Shown here piece by piece: positions 7,574 to 14,570 of a stretch of DNA of 20,548 nucleotides (its first letter is position 1; every line of letters starts with the position of its first letter). The notes under the pieces are model-generated. The model worked only from the letters and a program-made list of their open reading frames with translations. It ran no database searches and was not told the origin of the DNA. Source of the stretch: CAYRFF01 sp964436125 (GTDB lineage Bacteria > Bacteroidota > Bacteroidia > Chitinophagales > Saprospiraceae); assembly GCA_964436125.1 (NCBI GenBank), contig CAYTBT010000041.1, positions 1 to 20,548 of the forward strand, written 5' to 3'. The translations under genes were made by a program, and so were the position numbers.

Positions 7574-7634
7574 CATTAGCTGGGTTGAAAAAATGGTTTA
7601 AGTGTTTCAATTTGATGAAAAAATAGCCGTATTT

Positions 7635-7676
7635 CATAATCCATAATTCATAATCCATCATTCATAATCCATCATT
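7635..7676. repeat. Three tandem 14-bp repeats
   Basis: CATAATCCATMATT occurs three times in a row (7635-7648, 7649-7662, 7663-7676); only the first unit differs, by one base. It is joined directly to the TCCACCTACGGCGGA palindrome and the 62-bp module at 7680-7741. The right edge of the window shows the start of the same arrangement in the opposite orientation. Confidence 0.8.
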
Positions 7677-7679
7677 CCA

Positions 7680-7741
7680 CCTACGGCGGACTAGGTCGAG
7701 CTATCTCACTCAGCAAGCTGAACTCACAGTCTCGCCTTGAA
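7680..7741 (-). repeat. 62-bp dispersed module, copy 1
   Basis: On the minus strand this runs from TTCAAGGCGAG to GTCCGCCGTAGG and is identical at 58 of 62 positions, without gaps, to 20320-20381 on the plus strand. The four differences lie between bases 13 and 20 of the unit. It contains a CAG-CTTG-CTG hairpin, an AGCTC arm that can pair with GAGCT in the other copy, and at its end half of a TCCGCC-GTA-GGCGGA palindrome. It has no coding sequence and resembles a REP or MITE-type element. Confidence 0.8.
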
Positions 7742-7854
7742 ACCTCAGCCTCAGCCTTAGCCTCAACCTCAGCCTCAGCCTCAGCCTCAGCCTTAGCCTC
7801 AGCCTCAACCTCAGCCTCAGCCTTAGCCTCAGCCTCAACCTTAGCCTCAGCCTC
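7741..7854 (-). repeat. Hexamer array RAGGYT, 19 units
   Basis: Nineteen uninterrupted 6-base units lie here on the minus strand. Every unit is GAGGCT, AAGGCT, GAGGTT or AAGGTT, so only the first and fifth positions vary, and only by transitions. In one frame it reads as alternating Glu/Lys and Ala/Val; in another every unit carries a TGA or TAA. The array starts right behind the stop codon of tag and continues into the 62-bp module. The open frame through it is not a gene. Confidence 0.85.
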
Positions 7855-7856
7855 AA

Positions 7857-8393
7857 TCACGCCCACTTAGGCTTCAGCGCGAGGATTTTCTTATGAATAG
7901 GACAATCATTATCGTGGGCACCTTTCAGATATGAGGTACTCATGAGGAATTCATTGGTAACCTCATTGCCGGTAAATTTAAAGTGCTTTTTAAAGAGTTT
8001 TACCCATTCTTTCAAGCTCATCTTTCCTTGAGTGTCCAGCCATTTTTCAAAGCTCCCATGTGATTCTTGAAGTTTCTGAATAGCTTGAGCATTATGGATT
8101 GCAGCTTTTATTTTTAATCGGTTGCGGATAATACCGGCATCGGACTTAAGACGTGCAATATCATCATCAGCATAAGCGGCAACTGTATCAATATCAAAGT
8201 TGTCGTAGGCACGGAAGAAATTTTCCTTCTTCTTCAACATAAGTTCCCAGGAAAGGCCGGCTTGATTGCACTCGAGCATTAAGCGCGCAAAGAGAAGTCG
8301 GTCATCGTGTACGGGGAAGCCATAGGCATAATCGTGGTACTGACGGTGAAGATTATTTGCCGGAAGGTCTTTTACATAAGTACAATAGCTCAT
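7857..8393 (-). CDS. tag: DNA-3-methyladenine glycosylase I
   Basis: The 178-residue product is a Tag-type base-excision enzyme that removes 3-methyladenine from alkylated DNA. I start it at the ATG at 8393, giving MSYCTYVKD; an extension to 8495 is not conserved in character. Family features in order: the N-terminal Cys, YHDYAYGFPVHDDRLLFARL at about 20-39, LECNQAGLSWELMLKKKENF at about 41-60, and DAGIIRNRLKIKAAIHNAQAI near 84-104. These cover the helix-hairpin-helix region and the base-binding pocket. The C-terminal Cys of CPIH belongs to the family zinc-binding set. The stop TGA at 7857-7859 is immediately followed by the hexamer repeat array. A one-mismatch -7 element (TATGTTTA) lies upstream, so it may be transcribed alone. 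Confidence 0.9.
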   Translation of the reverse strand: MSYCTYVKDLPANNLHRQYHDYAYGFPVHDDRLLFARLMLECNQAGLSWELMLKKKENFFRAYDNFDIDTVAAYADDDIARLKSDAGIIRNRLKIKAAIHNAQAIQKLQESHGSFEKWLDTQGKMSLKEWVKLFKKHFKFTGNEVTNEFLMSTSYLKGAHDNDCPIHKKILALKPKWA

Positions 8394-8511
8394 AATTGTC
8401 TTGAAATTTGTGTAAACATAGAAAATATACACTCCCTGTGAAACAGTGGGGATGATAAGCGACTGATAATTTGCCGAAAGGCGATTTATTCTCAATCAAT
8501 TGTACATCTCT

Positions 8512-9462
8512 TTAATTATCGGGATTATTGGGTATTCTAATCTTATATAATTTCCCTGATTCATCCGGCAAGCGATGTGTAAGCATCCACGGATTATAAA
8601 TCTTCAATGTACGGTATGAAATCCCGTGTTGGCTTGCAAAATTACCGAGGCTTTCAATAGTTTCATTTACGCGGATAATGTAATAATCAGAAAGCGGTTT
8701 ATACAGCTGGTCTTTCTGAATATAAAAGCCGTAATAGGTGGGATCTTGCAAGATATCTTTTAATGCCACGATTCTGAATATATAGCGGGCAGTCTCGGCA
8801 TTGAGATTCAGATCGAAGTAATCGGAGGCATTCTGATATTCCATACTTTTGGAAATCCGCGTAGCTCCGGCATTATAGGCTGCTGCTGCAAGAATCCAGG
8901 AACCGAATCTCTCGTAATTGTCCTTCAGCAATTCACAAGCTGCATGTGTAGCTTTCTCCAGATTATAGCGTTCATCAATCGCGGAATTTACCTCAAGTCC
9001 GTATTGGCGTGCTACTGCAGGCATAAACTGCCAGAAACCCTTGGCGCCGGCAGGACTTGTAGCATTGGTGAGATTGCTTTCCGCTACCGCGAGATATTTA
9101 AAATCAAGAGGAACTCCTTCTTCCCGCAGAATCCGTTCAATTTCGTCAAAATACCTGGCAGACCGCAGCAAATTCAGGATTGTAGAGCTGTGATAATACG
9201 TGTTGACAATGAGCTCGTGTTGCAGGCGTTCCCGGACATCTCTTATCTCCAGAGGGATTTCTGTTCCAGCAAATGTATAGCGATCCTTCAATGCAGGAAT
9301 TTTCATTACCTGCACAATTCCGGCGCTCGTATCGATAGCATTCATCGTACCATGGTCAGCATCATTTCTGTCGATATCTTTCCCACCCATACTCCCGATC
9401 GCAATCACTAAAATCGCAAGAGAAACTATACTTAAGCCGGCATATTGAACATTCGCTTTCAT
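8512..9462 (-). CDS. Lytic murein transglycosylase (SLT domain, MltD-like)
   Basis: This 316-residue enzyme cleaves the glycan strands of peptidoglycan with formation of 1,6-anhydromuramic ends. An N-terminal hydrophobic segment (about 8-24) is a signal anchor or uncleaved signal. The SLT domain covers about 105-235, with the catalytic Glu in AVAESNL (E128), then GAKGFWQFMP at 139-148 and AYNAG at 195-199, all intact. Residues 258-312 (YYIIRVNETIESLGNFASQ and onward) look like a single LysM-type cell-wall binding domain. The start overlaps the DUF2480 gene by 4 bases (ATGA), and scpB precedes that, so it is the last gene of a three-gene operon. Confidence 0.88.
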   Translation of the reverse strand: MKANVQYAGLSIVSLAILVIAIGSMGGKDIDRNDADHGTMNAIDTSAGIVQVMKIPALKDRYTFAGTEIPLEIRDVRERLQHELIVNTYYHSSTILNLLRSARYFDEIERILREEGVPLDFKYLAVAESNLTNATSPAGAKGFWQFMPAVARQYGLEVNSAIDERYNLEKATHAACELLKDNYERFGSWILAAAAYNAGATRISKSMEYQNASDYFDLNLNAETARYIFRIVALKDILQDPTYYGFYIQKDQLYKPLSDYYIIRVNETIESLGNFASQHGISYRTLKIYNPWMLTHRLPDESGKLYKIRIPNNPDN

Positions 9463-9983
9463 TTTAAATCTTTTAATTTTTTATTTTTAAAAATCGGAAC
9501 CGCTGAACAGGCTTCACCATACATAATACTCGATGCGTACGGGATTAATTTCTGCAAGGCATAAGCATATATATCCGACGGCAAGAGCTCTCCCCCACAA
9601 CCTTTGACTACCATCTTGGCATCCGTATAATCCTTCCAGTGATGCTCGTTCAGCACTTGTCTGTATCTCATTTTCTTATAAGATTCTAAGCTCCCTTGAT
9701 AAATATCTGCTGTGTAGGCACCGGCATGCTTAACAATAAGCATAAATGCCCAATGCGGTATTATTCCGCCACTTTCATTTTCTATGCACAGAATTTGTCC
9801 TTGATATTGACTCCAGTCAAATGCCTTTACCGCTTGCCTATAAGGCCTTTCTCTGAAAATTAAATCCTCATCGAGAAATTCACCTATATCCAAGCTTGCT
9901 GCTTCAATGACAGGAAGCAACTTATTGAGATCAAGCGTTATCAAACCGCTCTTTTTGACGCGATTTACCAGCTGTTTTGCCAT
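9459..9983 (-). CDS. DUF2480 family protein
   Basis: This 174-residue protein matches the Bacteroidota-restricted DUF2480 family: NRVKKSGLITLDL near the start, FDWSQYQGQ in the middle, MVVKGCGGELLP and the C-terminal SIMYGEACSAVPIFKN. I start it at the ATG at 9983, two bases after the scpB stop, because family members begin close to NRV; an ATG at 9998 would add five residues and overlap scpB by 14 bases. No biochemical function is known. Conserved Cys and His residues could suggest metal binding, but that is a guess. It is transcribed between scpB and the transglycosylase gene. Confidence 0.8.
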   Translation of the reverse strand: MAKQLVNRVKKSGLITLDLNKLLPVIEAASLDIGEFLDEDLIFRERPYRQAVKAFDWSQYQGQILCIENESGGIIPHWAFMLIVKHAGAYTADIYQGSLESYKKMRYRQVLNEHHWKDYTDAKMVVKGCGGELLPSDIYAYALQKLIPYASSIMYGEACSAVPIFKNKKLKDLK

Positions 9984-9984
9984 A

Positions 9985-10578
9985 TTATTCTTCTTCATTT
10001 ATCCCGATATCTTCCATAAGTCCCTCGGATTCTCCGATTGTATTTTCATTGTATTCAAATTCCTTGAGCTTGGGCAATTCCTTTAAACTCCCGAGCCCAA
10101 AATGACGCATGAATTTCTCGCTTGTTCCATACAATAATGGCCGGCCGGGAGAGGATTCTCTGCCCACGATACTCACAAGTTCCTTGGAGAGAAGCTTCTG
10201 GATGGTATAATCAGAATTCACACCGCGTATTGCATCAACTCCCGTTTTACTCACCGGTTGTTTATATGCGATTATCGATAATGTCTCCATGGCGGACTTT
10301 GTCAATCGCTTGGAATATTTCTGTTGTAGATGATTTTCTATCAAGGGATAAAAAGCTCCCTTCGTCATAAATTGATAACCACCGGATATTGTAACGATTT
10401 CTATTGATCTACCCTCGTCACTATAATATGCTATCAAGTTTTCCAAGGCGGCTTCAACATCGGATTGCGGAATCTGTGTATCGAGAAATTCCTCTATCGA
10501 CTGATGGATAGACTTTATACTTATCGGCTCAATAGCCGTAAATATCAATGCTTCAATAAATTGTTGTAATTTTTCCAT
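9985..10578 (-). CDS. scpB: Segregation and condensation protein B
   Basis: The 197-residue ScpB is the kite subunit of the Smc-ScpAB condensin complex, which compacts and separates newly replicated chromosomes. Two winged-helix domains are visible: about 1-80 (beginning MEKLQQFIEALIFTAIEPIS) and about 90-165, with the conserved segment TKSAMETLSIIAYKQPVSK followed by IRGVNSDYTIQKLLSKELV and GRPLLYGTSEKFMRHFGL. The acidic C-terminal tail (from about 170) is usual. It is the first gene of an operon with DUF2480 and a lytic transglycosylase, and is preceded by an exact -7 element with a TTG at the right spacing. scpA is not in the window. Confidence 0.93.
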   Translation of the reverse strand: MEKLQQFIEALIFTAIEPISIKSIHQSIEEFLDTQIPQSDVEAALENLIAYYSDEGRSIEIVTISGGYQFMTKGAFYPLIENHLQQKYSKRLTKSAMETLSIIAYKQPVSKTGVDAIRGVNSDYTIQKLLSKELVSIVGRESSPGRPLLYGTSEKFMRHFGLGSLKELPKLKEFEYNENTIGESEGLMEDIGINEEE

Positions 10579-10597
10579 GGGATTTCAATACAGTAAG

Positions 10598-10609
10598 GCC
10601 TATCTAGGC
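10598..10609 (-). other. Small hairpin in the scpB leader
   Basis: GCCTA-TC-TAGGC can form a 5-bp stem between the predicted promoter (10622-10652) and the scpB start. It may be incidental; nothing indicates regulation. Confidence 0.2.
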
Positions 10610-10621
10610 AACACAAGTACT

Positions 10622-10652
10622 CAAAGGTAAAGAAGTTCTACCTTTCAACCAA
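10622..10652 (-). promoter_or_regulatory. Promoter of the scpB operon
   Basis: The minus strand has TACCTTTG at 10629-10622, an exact TAnnTTTG -7 element, preceded 20 bases upstream by TTG (10652-10650), which fits the Bacteroidota -33 position. It lies about 44 bases before the scpB ATG. This is the best-formed promoter in the window. Confidence 0.55.
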
Positions 10653-11010
10653 TTGTGTATAAGAGAATAACAAATAAAGAGACGAATAAAATAAATGCTC
10701 CTATTCCTATCAATAGGTTGCGTTTATCGATGGTGTGTTGTTCTTTCCTTGCGAGATTCAAGGGCGTCTCCGTCTTCTTGTCAATCTCCAATCCATAGGA
10801 AAAGCCATCTTCTCCTTTCTCCACGGTCACATTACACAGCTCATTGTCAATGAAGAAGGCATAACTCTTGTTTTTATGCACATCAAAGTCTATAGCCACA
10901 ATATTATCATTACAATATATCAACAAATGCCCTGTTCTATCTCCATGATAGATTCCGATGTTGTGACGCCTGCCTGCGTCAGCACATAAAACCCATTGCA
11001 TTTGGCTCAC
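10645..11010 (-). CDS. Small protein with a C-terminal membrane anchor, unknown
   Basis: This 121-residue protein is not recognised. Residues 1-90 are soluble and strand-rich (RTGHLLIYCNDNIVAIDFDVHKNKSYAFFIDNELCNVTVE). A single membrane span follows at about 99-119 (LLIGIGAFILFVSLFVILLYTIG), preceded by KR, which suggests a tail-anchored protein facing the cytoplasm. The first codon used here is GTG; an ATG three codons later (11001) is equally possible. It precedes the scpB promoter on the same strand and is divergent from radA. No partner gene suggests a role. Confidence 0.6.
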   Translation of the reverse strand: MSQMQWVLCADAGRRHNIGIYHGDRTGHLLIYCNDNIVAIDFDVHKNKSYAFFIDNELCNVTVEKGEDGFSYGLEIDKKTETPLNLARKEQHTIDKRNLLIGIGAFILFVSLFVILLYTIG

Positions 11011-11163
11011 TTGGTATATATTTTAAGACATAAAACCTCTTTAATTCTATAAATTAGAACGTAAAATAGCCCTTGAAAGTTTCTTATAATCAAGCTTAAG
11101 AAGAACACCGGCTAAGAAAGAATTATTACCTTTACAGTCGCACAGCTTAAATTCATCTCAATT

Positions 11164-12534
11164 ATGGCAAAATCTCGTATCGTTTACTTCTGTACCAATT
11201 GCGGCGCCGAGCATTCCAAGTGGAATGGCCAATGTCGCGCTTGTGGTGAATGGAATACCTTGACCGAGGAAGTAATTAAAGGAGGAAATAGCACGAATAA
11301 AGCAGACAAGAACACGCAAGATAGAAGAGAAGATAAACCGGAAATCCTCTCCGAGATTAAATCTTCCAAGGAAGACAGGATATCCGCCGCAGATGATGAA
11401 CTTAATCGCGTCCTGGGCGGTGGAATCGTCGCCGGTTCAGTAGTGCTTATGGGTGGGGAGCCCGGCGTAGGTAAATCAACACTTCTCTTACAACTCGTTA
11501 TGAATTCCGACTTGAAGTCCCTCTATGTATCCGGCGAAGAAAGTAAAAACCAGATTAAAATGCGCGCCGATCGCATGAAGGGAAATGGGGAGGATATTTA
11601 CATCCTTTCAGAGACAAGCATCGAGCGCATTGAAAAACATATTAAAGAATTAAAACCCGATCTTGTTGTCATTGACTCAATCCAGACAATGGCACTGGAA
11701 AATCTAGACAGCATGCCGGGAACTATATCACAGATCAGAGAAAGCGCCGGCACATTGCAACGGATTGCCAAGCAAAATAACATTCCCATTTTCATCATCG
11801 GACATATAACCAAGGATGGTACCATTGCCGGCCCCAAACTCCTTGAGCATATCGTCGATGTAGTCTTGAAGCTCGAGGGCGACAATCTGTATATATTCCG
11901 CATTTTACGCGCCTTGAAGAATCGATTCGGAGCGACGGACGAAATCGGCATTTACACAATGGAGCAATACGGATTAAAAGAGGTGCTCAACCCTTCTGAA
12001 TTACTCATGACGCAATCCGGAGAGGACCTTTCCGGCAATGCTATTGCGGCAATAATGGAAGGTCAACGCCCCATACTTATCGAGACACAAGCACTTGTAA
12101 GCAAGGCGGTTTATGGCACACCACAACGCGTGGTCACCGGCTATGATTCCAAGCGCTTAAGTATGCTTCTCGCAGTGCTAGAAAAACGTTGCGGCCTTAT
12201 CATGGGTTCACAGGACGTTTTTATAAATATCGCCGGAGGAATGCGTGTCCGTGATCCCGCAATAGACCTTGCTCTGGTGGCTGCGCTTATCTCGTCTTAT
12301 CTCAACATTTCCCTGCCGCAGCGCATAGCATTTGCAGGTGAAATCGGTCTTTCAGGTGAAGTGCGAGCAATTAATCACAGCATGAAGCGCATAGGCGAGG
12401 CTGCCAAGGTGGGCTTCGAGACCTTCCTGACTTCACGCAATACGCTTGATTCGCTCAAAGAAAATAAATTTGATATTAATCTAGTAGGCTTGAAGAATGT
12501 GAAAGAGCTCGTGAACTTTATCCAAGATCTGTAA
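11164..12534 (+). CDS. radA: DNA repair protein RadA
   Basis: The 456-residue RadA is a RecA-like ATPase and hexameric helicase that extends recombination intermediates. It has the three expected parts: a four-cysteine zinc motif at C10, C13, C24 and C27; a RecA core with Walker A GGEPGVGKST at 97-106, Walker B LVVIDS at 167-172 and the diagnostic KNRFG motif at 252-256; and a C-terminal Lon-protease-like domain from about 290, with SGNAIAAIMEG and FINIAGGMRVRDPAIDLA. Length is normal. It is transcribed away from the small membrane-protein gene, with a one-mismatch -7 element (TACCTTTA) at 11127-11134. After the stop comes a 527-base gap filled with dispersed repeats. Confidence 0.96.
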   Translation: MAKSRIVYFCTNCGAEHSKWNGQCRACGEWNTLTEEVIKGGNSTNKADKNTQDRREDKPEILSEIKSSKEDRISAADDELNRVLGGGIVAGSVVLMGGEPGVGKSTLLLQLVMNSDLKSLYVSGEESKNQIKMRADRMKGNGEDIYILSETSIERIEKHIKELKPDLVVIDSIQTMALENLDSMPGTISQIRESAGTLQRIAKQNNIPIFIIGHITKDGTIAGPKLLEHIVDVVLKLEGDNLYIFRILRALKNRFGATDEIGIYTMEQYGLKEVLNPSELLMTQSGEDLSGNAIAAIMEGQRPILIETQALVSKAVYGTPQRVVTGYDSKRLSMLLAVLEKRCGLIMGSQDVFINIAGGMRVRDPAIDLALVAALISSYLNISLPQRIAFAGEIGLSGEVRAINHSMKRIGEAAKVGFETFLTSRNTLDSLKENKFDINLVGLKNVKELVNFIQDL

Positions 12535-12647
12535 ACTACGCATATCTATTCTTACTCTCAAGCTAAGATGGGAAACCTTGATATTATGCCTTTCGGCAAA
12601 TGCCTGATTGCCTATGACCCAAAACATGCAATACGCCAGAGGCACAG

Positions 12648-12668
12648 GGTAAAAATTAAAGATGACCG
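12648..12668. repeat. 21-bp companion repeat, copy 1
   Basis: GGTAAAAATTAAAGAT followed by GACCG recurs at 17295-17315 with one mismatch. In this copy it lies upstream of the 84-bp repeat; in the other it lies downstream. A further 16-base direct repeat (CCCAAAACATGCAATA) occurs at 12618-12633 and, with one change, at 12697-12712. Confidence 0.5.
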
Positions 12669-12694
12669 AATGATTTTCATATAAGCGGAGCTTA

Positions 12695-12778
12695 TACCCA
12701 AAACGTGCAATAGAAATATGACTGAGAGTAGTTCTGGCTTACCAGAACCAGCTTGACTGAATGTCAAGTTGTCGAAGG
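12695..12778 (+). repeat. 84-bp dispersed repeat, copy 1
   Basis: From TACCCAAAACGTGC to GTCGAAG this stretch matches 17000-17083 with about six substitutions. It carries the hairpin TTCTGG-CTTA-CCAGAA; in the other copy the loop is CTTG while the arms are unchanged. A small TATAAGC-GGA-GCTTATA hairpin adjoins it on the left (12680-12696). It has no open frame on either strand that is conserved in both copies. Confidence 0.75.
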
Positions 12779-12783
12779 ATCCG

Positions 12784-12809
12784 CCTCCGACGGACTAAAG
12801 TCCGAGCTC
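12784..12809. repeat. Degenerate relative of the 62-bp module, with hairpin
   Basis: CCTCCGACGGACTAAAGTCC and the following GAGCT resemble the plus-strand start of the module at 7680 (CCTACGGCGGACTAGGTCGAG). A perfect CGGACT-AA-AGTCCG hairpin sits at 12791-12804. From 12810 to 13061 I see no gene, RNA or further repeat. Confidence 0.35.
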
Positions 12810-13061
12810 CTGCGAGTGGGGCTTCACAATTCACTCTGCTCCATTGAACTTAGCTATTTAAGCTTGTGGATCAACTATTGCTGTGCCCTAAACTTCCTCT
12901 GTATGGGCAGGATCCTCATGAACATTTGATTGCCCATCACCGATTTCACCTCTAGTGCAGCAGGATCAATTCACCCTCGACAAGTGCTTATGTAAAACAT
13001 CATCTGCATAAATTGAATTGTTACTGTATATTATATGAAAGAAGAATAAACTTTATTATTT

Positions 13062-13304
13062 ATGTGGGAAGAAAAAGAAAACAGTTTGCAGGCAGATTTT
13101 ACCTTTACTGACTTTGTTGAGGCATTCAGTTTTATGACAGCCGTTGCTCTTGAGGTAGAAAAAATGAACCACCACCCTGAATGGTCCAATGTGTACAACC
13201 GCGTCCACATTACGCTTACAACGCATGATGCAGGTAACACTGTCACGGATAAGGACAGAAAACTCGCAGAACAGATTGAAAGTATTTATGTAAAATTCAA
13301 GTAG
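13062..13304 (+). CDS. Pterin-4a-carbinolamine dehydratase
   Basis: This 80-residue protein is a complete, short member of the pterin carbinolamine dehydratase family, which regenerates quinonoid dihydrobiopterin after aromatic amino acid hydroxylation. The signature is intact: EKMNHHPEW at 33-41 with the catalytic His pair, and THDAGNTVTDKD at 54-65. The single alpha/beta domain fills the whole protein. The next gene, an aminotransferase, starts one base after its stop, so the two are co-transcribed and probably coupled. No phenylalanine hydroxylase is in the window, so the physiological substrate is open; some bacterial members act in molybdopterin or other pterin metabolism. Confidence 0.88.
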   Translation: MWEEKENSLQADFTFTDFVEAFSFMTAVALEVEKMNHHPEWSNVYNRVHITLTTHDAGNTVTDKDRKLAEQIESIYVKFK

Positions 13305-13305
13305 A

Positions 13306-14448
13306 ATGATGAAAAGTAAATTACCTGATGTAGGGACAACTATATTCTCTCGGGTTTCAGCGATGGCAAATAAATATGGCGCCATTAACCTCGGCCAGGG
13401 ATTTCCCGATTTCCGCGTGGATTCAGAGCTTATACGCGCCGTGCATCATGCCATGGTTGCCGGCCATAATCAATATGCGCCTATGCCGGGCATTTATGCC
13501 TTGCGTGAGGAAATCAGCAAAAAGATAAACAAGCTTTATGGCGTGGAATTTAATCCCAATGATGAAATAAGCATAACCAGTGGTGCTACGGAAGCGATTT
13601 TTTCAACTATTATGGCTCTTGTCCATGAAGGCGATGAAGTGATCATTCTTGAACCTGCTTATGACTGTTATAAGCCGGCTATTGAACTTGCCGGTGGAAA
13701 GCCGATTGCATTAAGTCTCGATGCACCGAGTTTCTCCATTCCATTTGAAGCGATGGAGGAGGCCGTGACGGATAAAACGCGCTTTATTATGATCAATACG
13801 CCGCATAATCCTTCCGGAAGTATTCTTAATGAAGGGACATGGGAAAAACTTGCAGACTTTGTCGTGGAAAATGACCTGCTTATTCTCAGCGATGAAGTAT
13901 ATGAGCACATTGTATTTCAGGGTGAAAAACACATCCCGGTTTATACCCGAGAAAAATTGAAAGATCGTTTTGTAGCCTTTTATTCATTCGGAAAAACATT
14001 TCATATTACAGGTTGGAAAATCGGCTATGTGGTCGCGCCACCGGAAATTATGGCAGAAATAAGAAAGGTACATCAGTTCAATGTCTTTTCTGTAAATACC
14101 GCGGTGCAATATGCACTTGCAGAATATATGCAGAAAGAGGAAAGATATATGTCTATTGCCGCTTTATTTGAGCGTAAGCTTCTAAAAATCACAAAGGCTC
14201 TGGAAGGATCCCCCTTTTCACCAGAACCATGTTACGGAACATATTTTCTGTTATTGGACTATTCACAGTATTCTTCCTTGCCGGATATTGAAGCCTGCGA
14301 AAAGCTTATCAAGGAGGTCGGTGTAGCGATGATTCCGATTTCCCCGTTTATGTCTGATGAGAATTACGATCGGAAATTGCTCCGCGTATGCTTTGCCAAG
14401 AGTGATGGAGTACTCGATAAGGCCGGTGAGCTACTGCAAAGTGCCTGA
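13306..14448 (+). CDS. Methionine/kynurenine-type aminotransferase (PLP)
   Basis: This 380-residue protein is a class I fold-type aminotransferase of the group that includes E. coli YbdL and kynurenine aminotransferase, usually annotated as methionine aminotransferase; it moves amino groups from methionine, aromatic amino acids or glutamine to 2-oxo acids. Features in order: NLGQGFPDF at 28-36, TSGATEAIF at 91-99, NTPHNPSG at 164-171, SDEVYEH at 195-201, and the PLP lysine K230 in YSFGKTFHITGWKIGY. LRVCFAK near the end holds the Arg that binds the substrate carboxylate. Length is normal. It forms a two-gene unit with the pterin dehydratase, which suggests an aromatic amino acid context. Confidence 0.88.
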   Translation: MMKSKLPDVGTTIFSRVSAMANKYGAINLGQGFPDFRVDSELIRAVHHAMVAGHNQYAPMPGIYALREEISKKINKLYGVEFNPNDEISITSGATEAIFSTIMALVHEGDEVIILEPAYDCYKPAIELAGGKPIALSLDAPSFSIPFEAMEEAVTDKTRFIMINTPHNPSGSILNEGTWEKLADFVVENDLLILSDEVYEHIVFQGEKHIPVYTREKLKDRFVAFYSFGKTFHITGWKIGYVVAPPEIMAEIRKVHQFNVFSVNTAVQYALAEYMQKEERYMSIAALFERKLLKITKALEGSPFSPEPCYGTYFLLLDYSQYSSLPDIEACEKLIKEVGVAMIPISPFMSDENYDRKLLRVCFAKSDGVLDKAGELLQSA

Positions 14449-14482
14449 TACAACAATGTTCATTGATAAAAACACGGGAAAA

Positions 14483-14515
14483 GTGCCTACAAGCCTATTC
14501 CAGGCACGCATTTTT
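14483..14515 (+). terminator. Possible terminator after the aminotransferase gene
   Basis: GTGCCT (14483-14488) and AGGCAC (14502-14507) can form a 6-bp stem with a 13-base loop, followed by TTTTT at 14511-14515. The stem is short for a strong terminator. A second small hairpin (GGGAA-AA-TTCCC) follows at about 14526. Confidence 0.3.
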
Positions 14516-14570
14516 CATAGAATTGGGAAAATTCCCTTATCTTCCACACAGAATAAATCGAGATTAAGCA

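Noticed and set aside
7741..7854. CRISPR-like or minisatellite array
   Set aside because: There are no spacers: the 6-base units are contiguous. No cas genes are nearby.
7681..7866. Minus-strand frame rich in Glu-Ala as a gene
   Set aside because: It is the hexamer array plus the 62-bp module read through in one frame, overlapping the end of tag; it has no start of its own outside tag.
12568..12684. 38-codon frame beginning MGNLDIMPFGKC, faintly like a PAAR-like DUF4280 motif
   Set aside because: Only a few residues fit, they are at the wrong end of the family, and the frame runs into the dispersed-repeat DNA.
12810..13020. Minus-strand peptide resembling a short ribosomal-protein-like stretch (ILPIQRKFRAQQ)
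   Set aside because: The match is too short, stops interrupt the frame, and nothing around it fits.
12535..13061. Riboswitch (SAM or similar) ahead of the aminotransferase unit
   Set aside because: The gap is occupied by dispersed repeats; I could not find conserved riboswitch core elements or a leader attached to the gene start.
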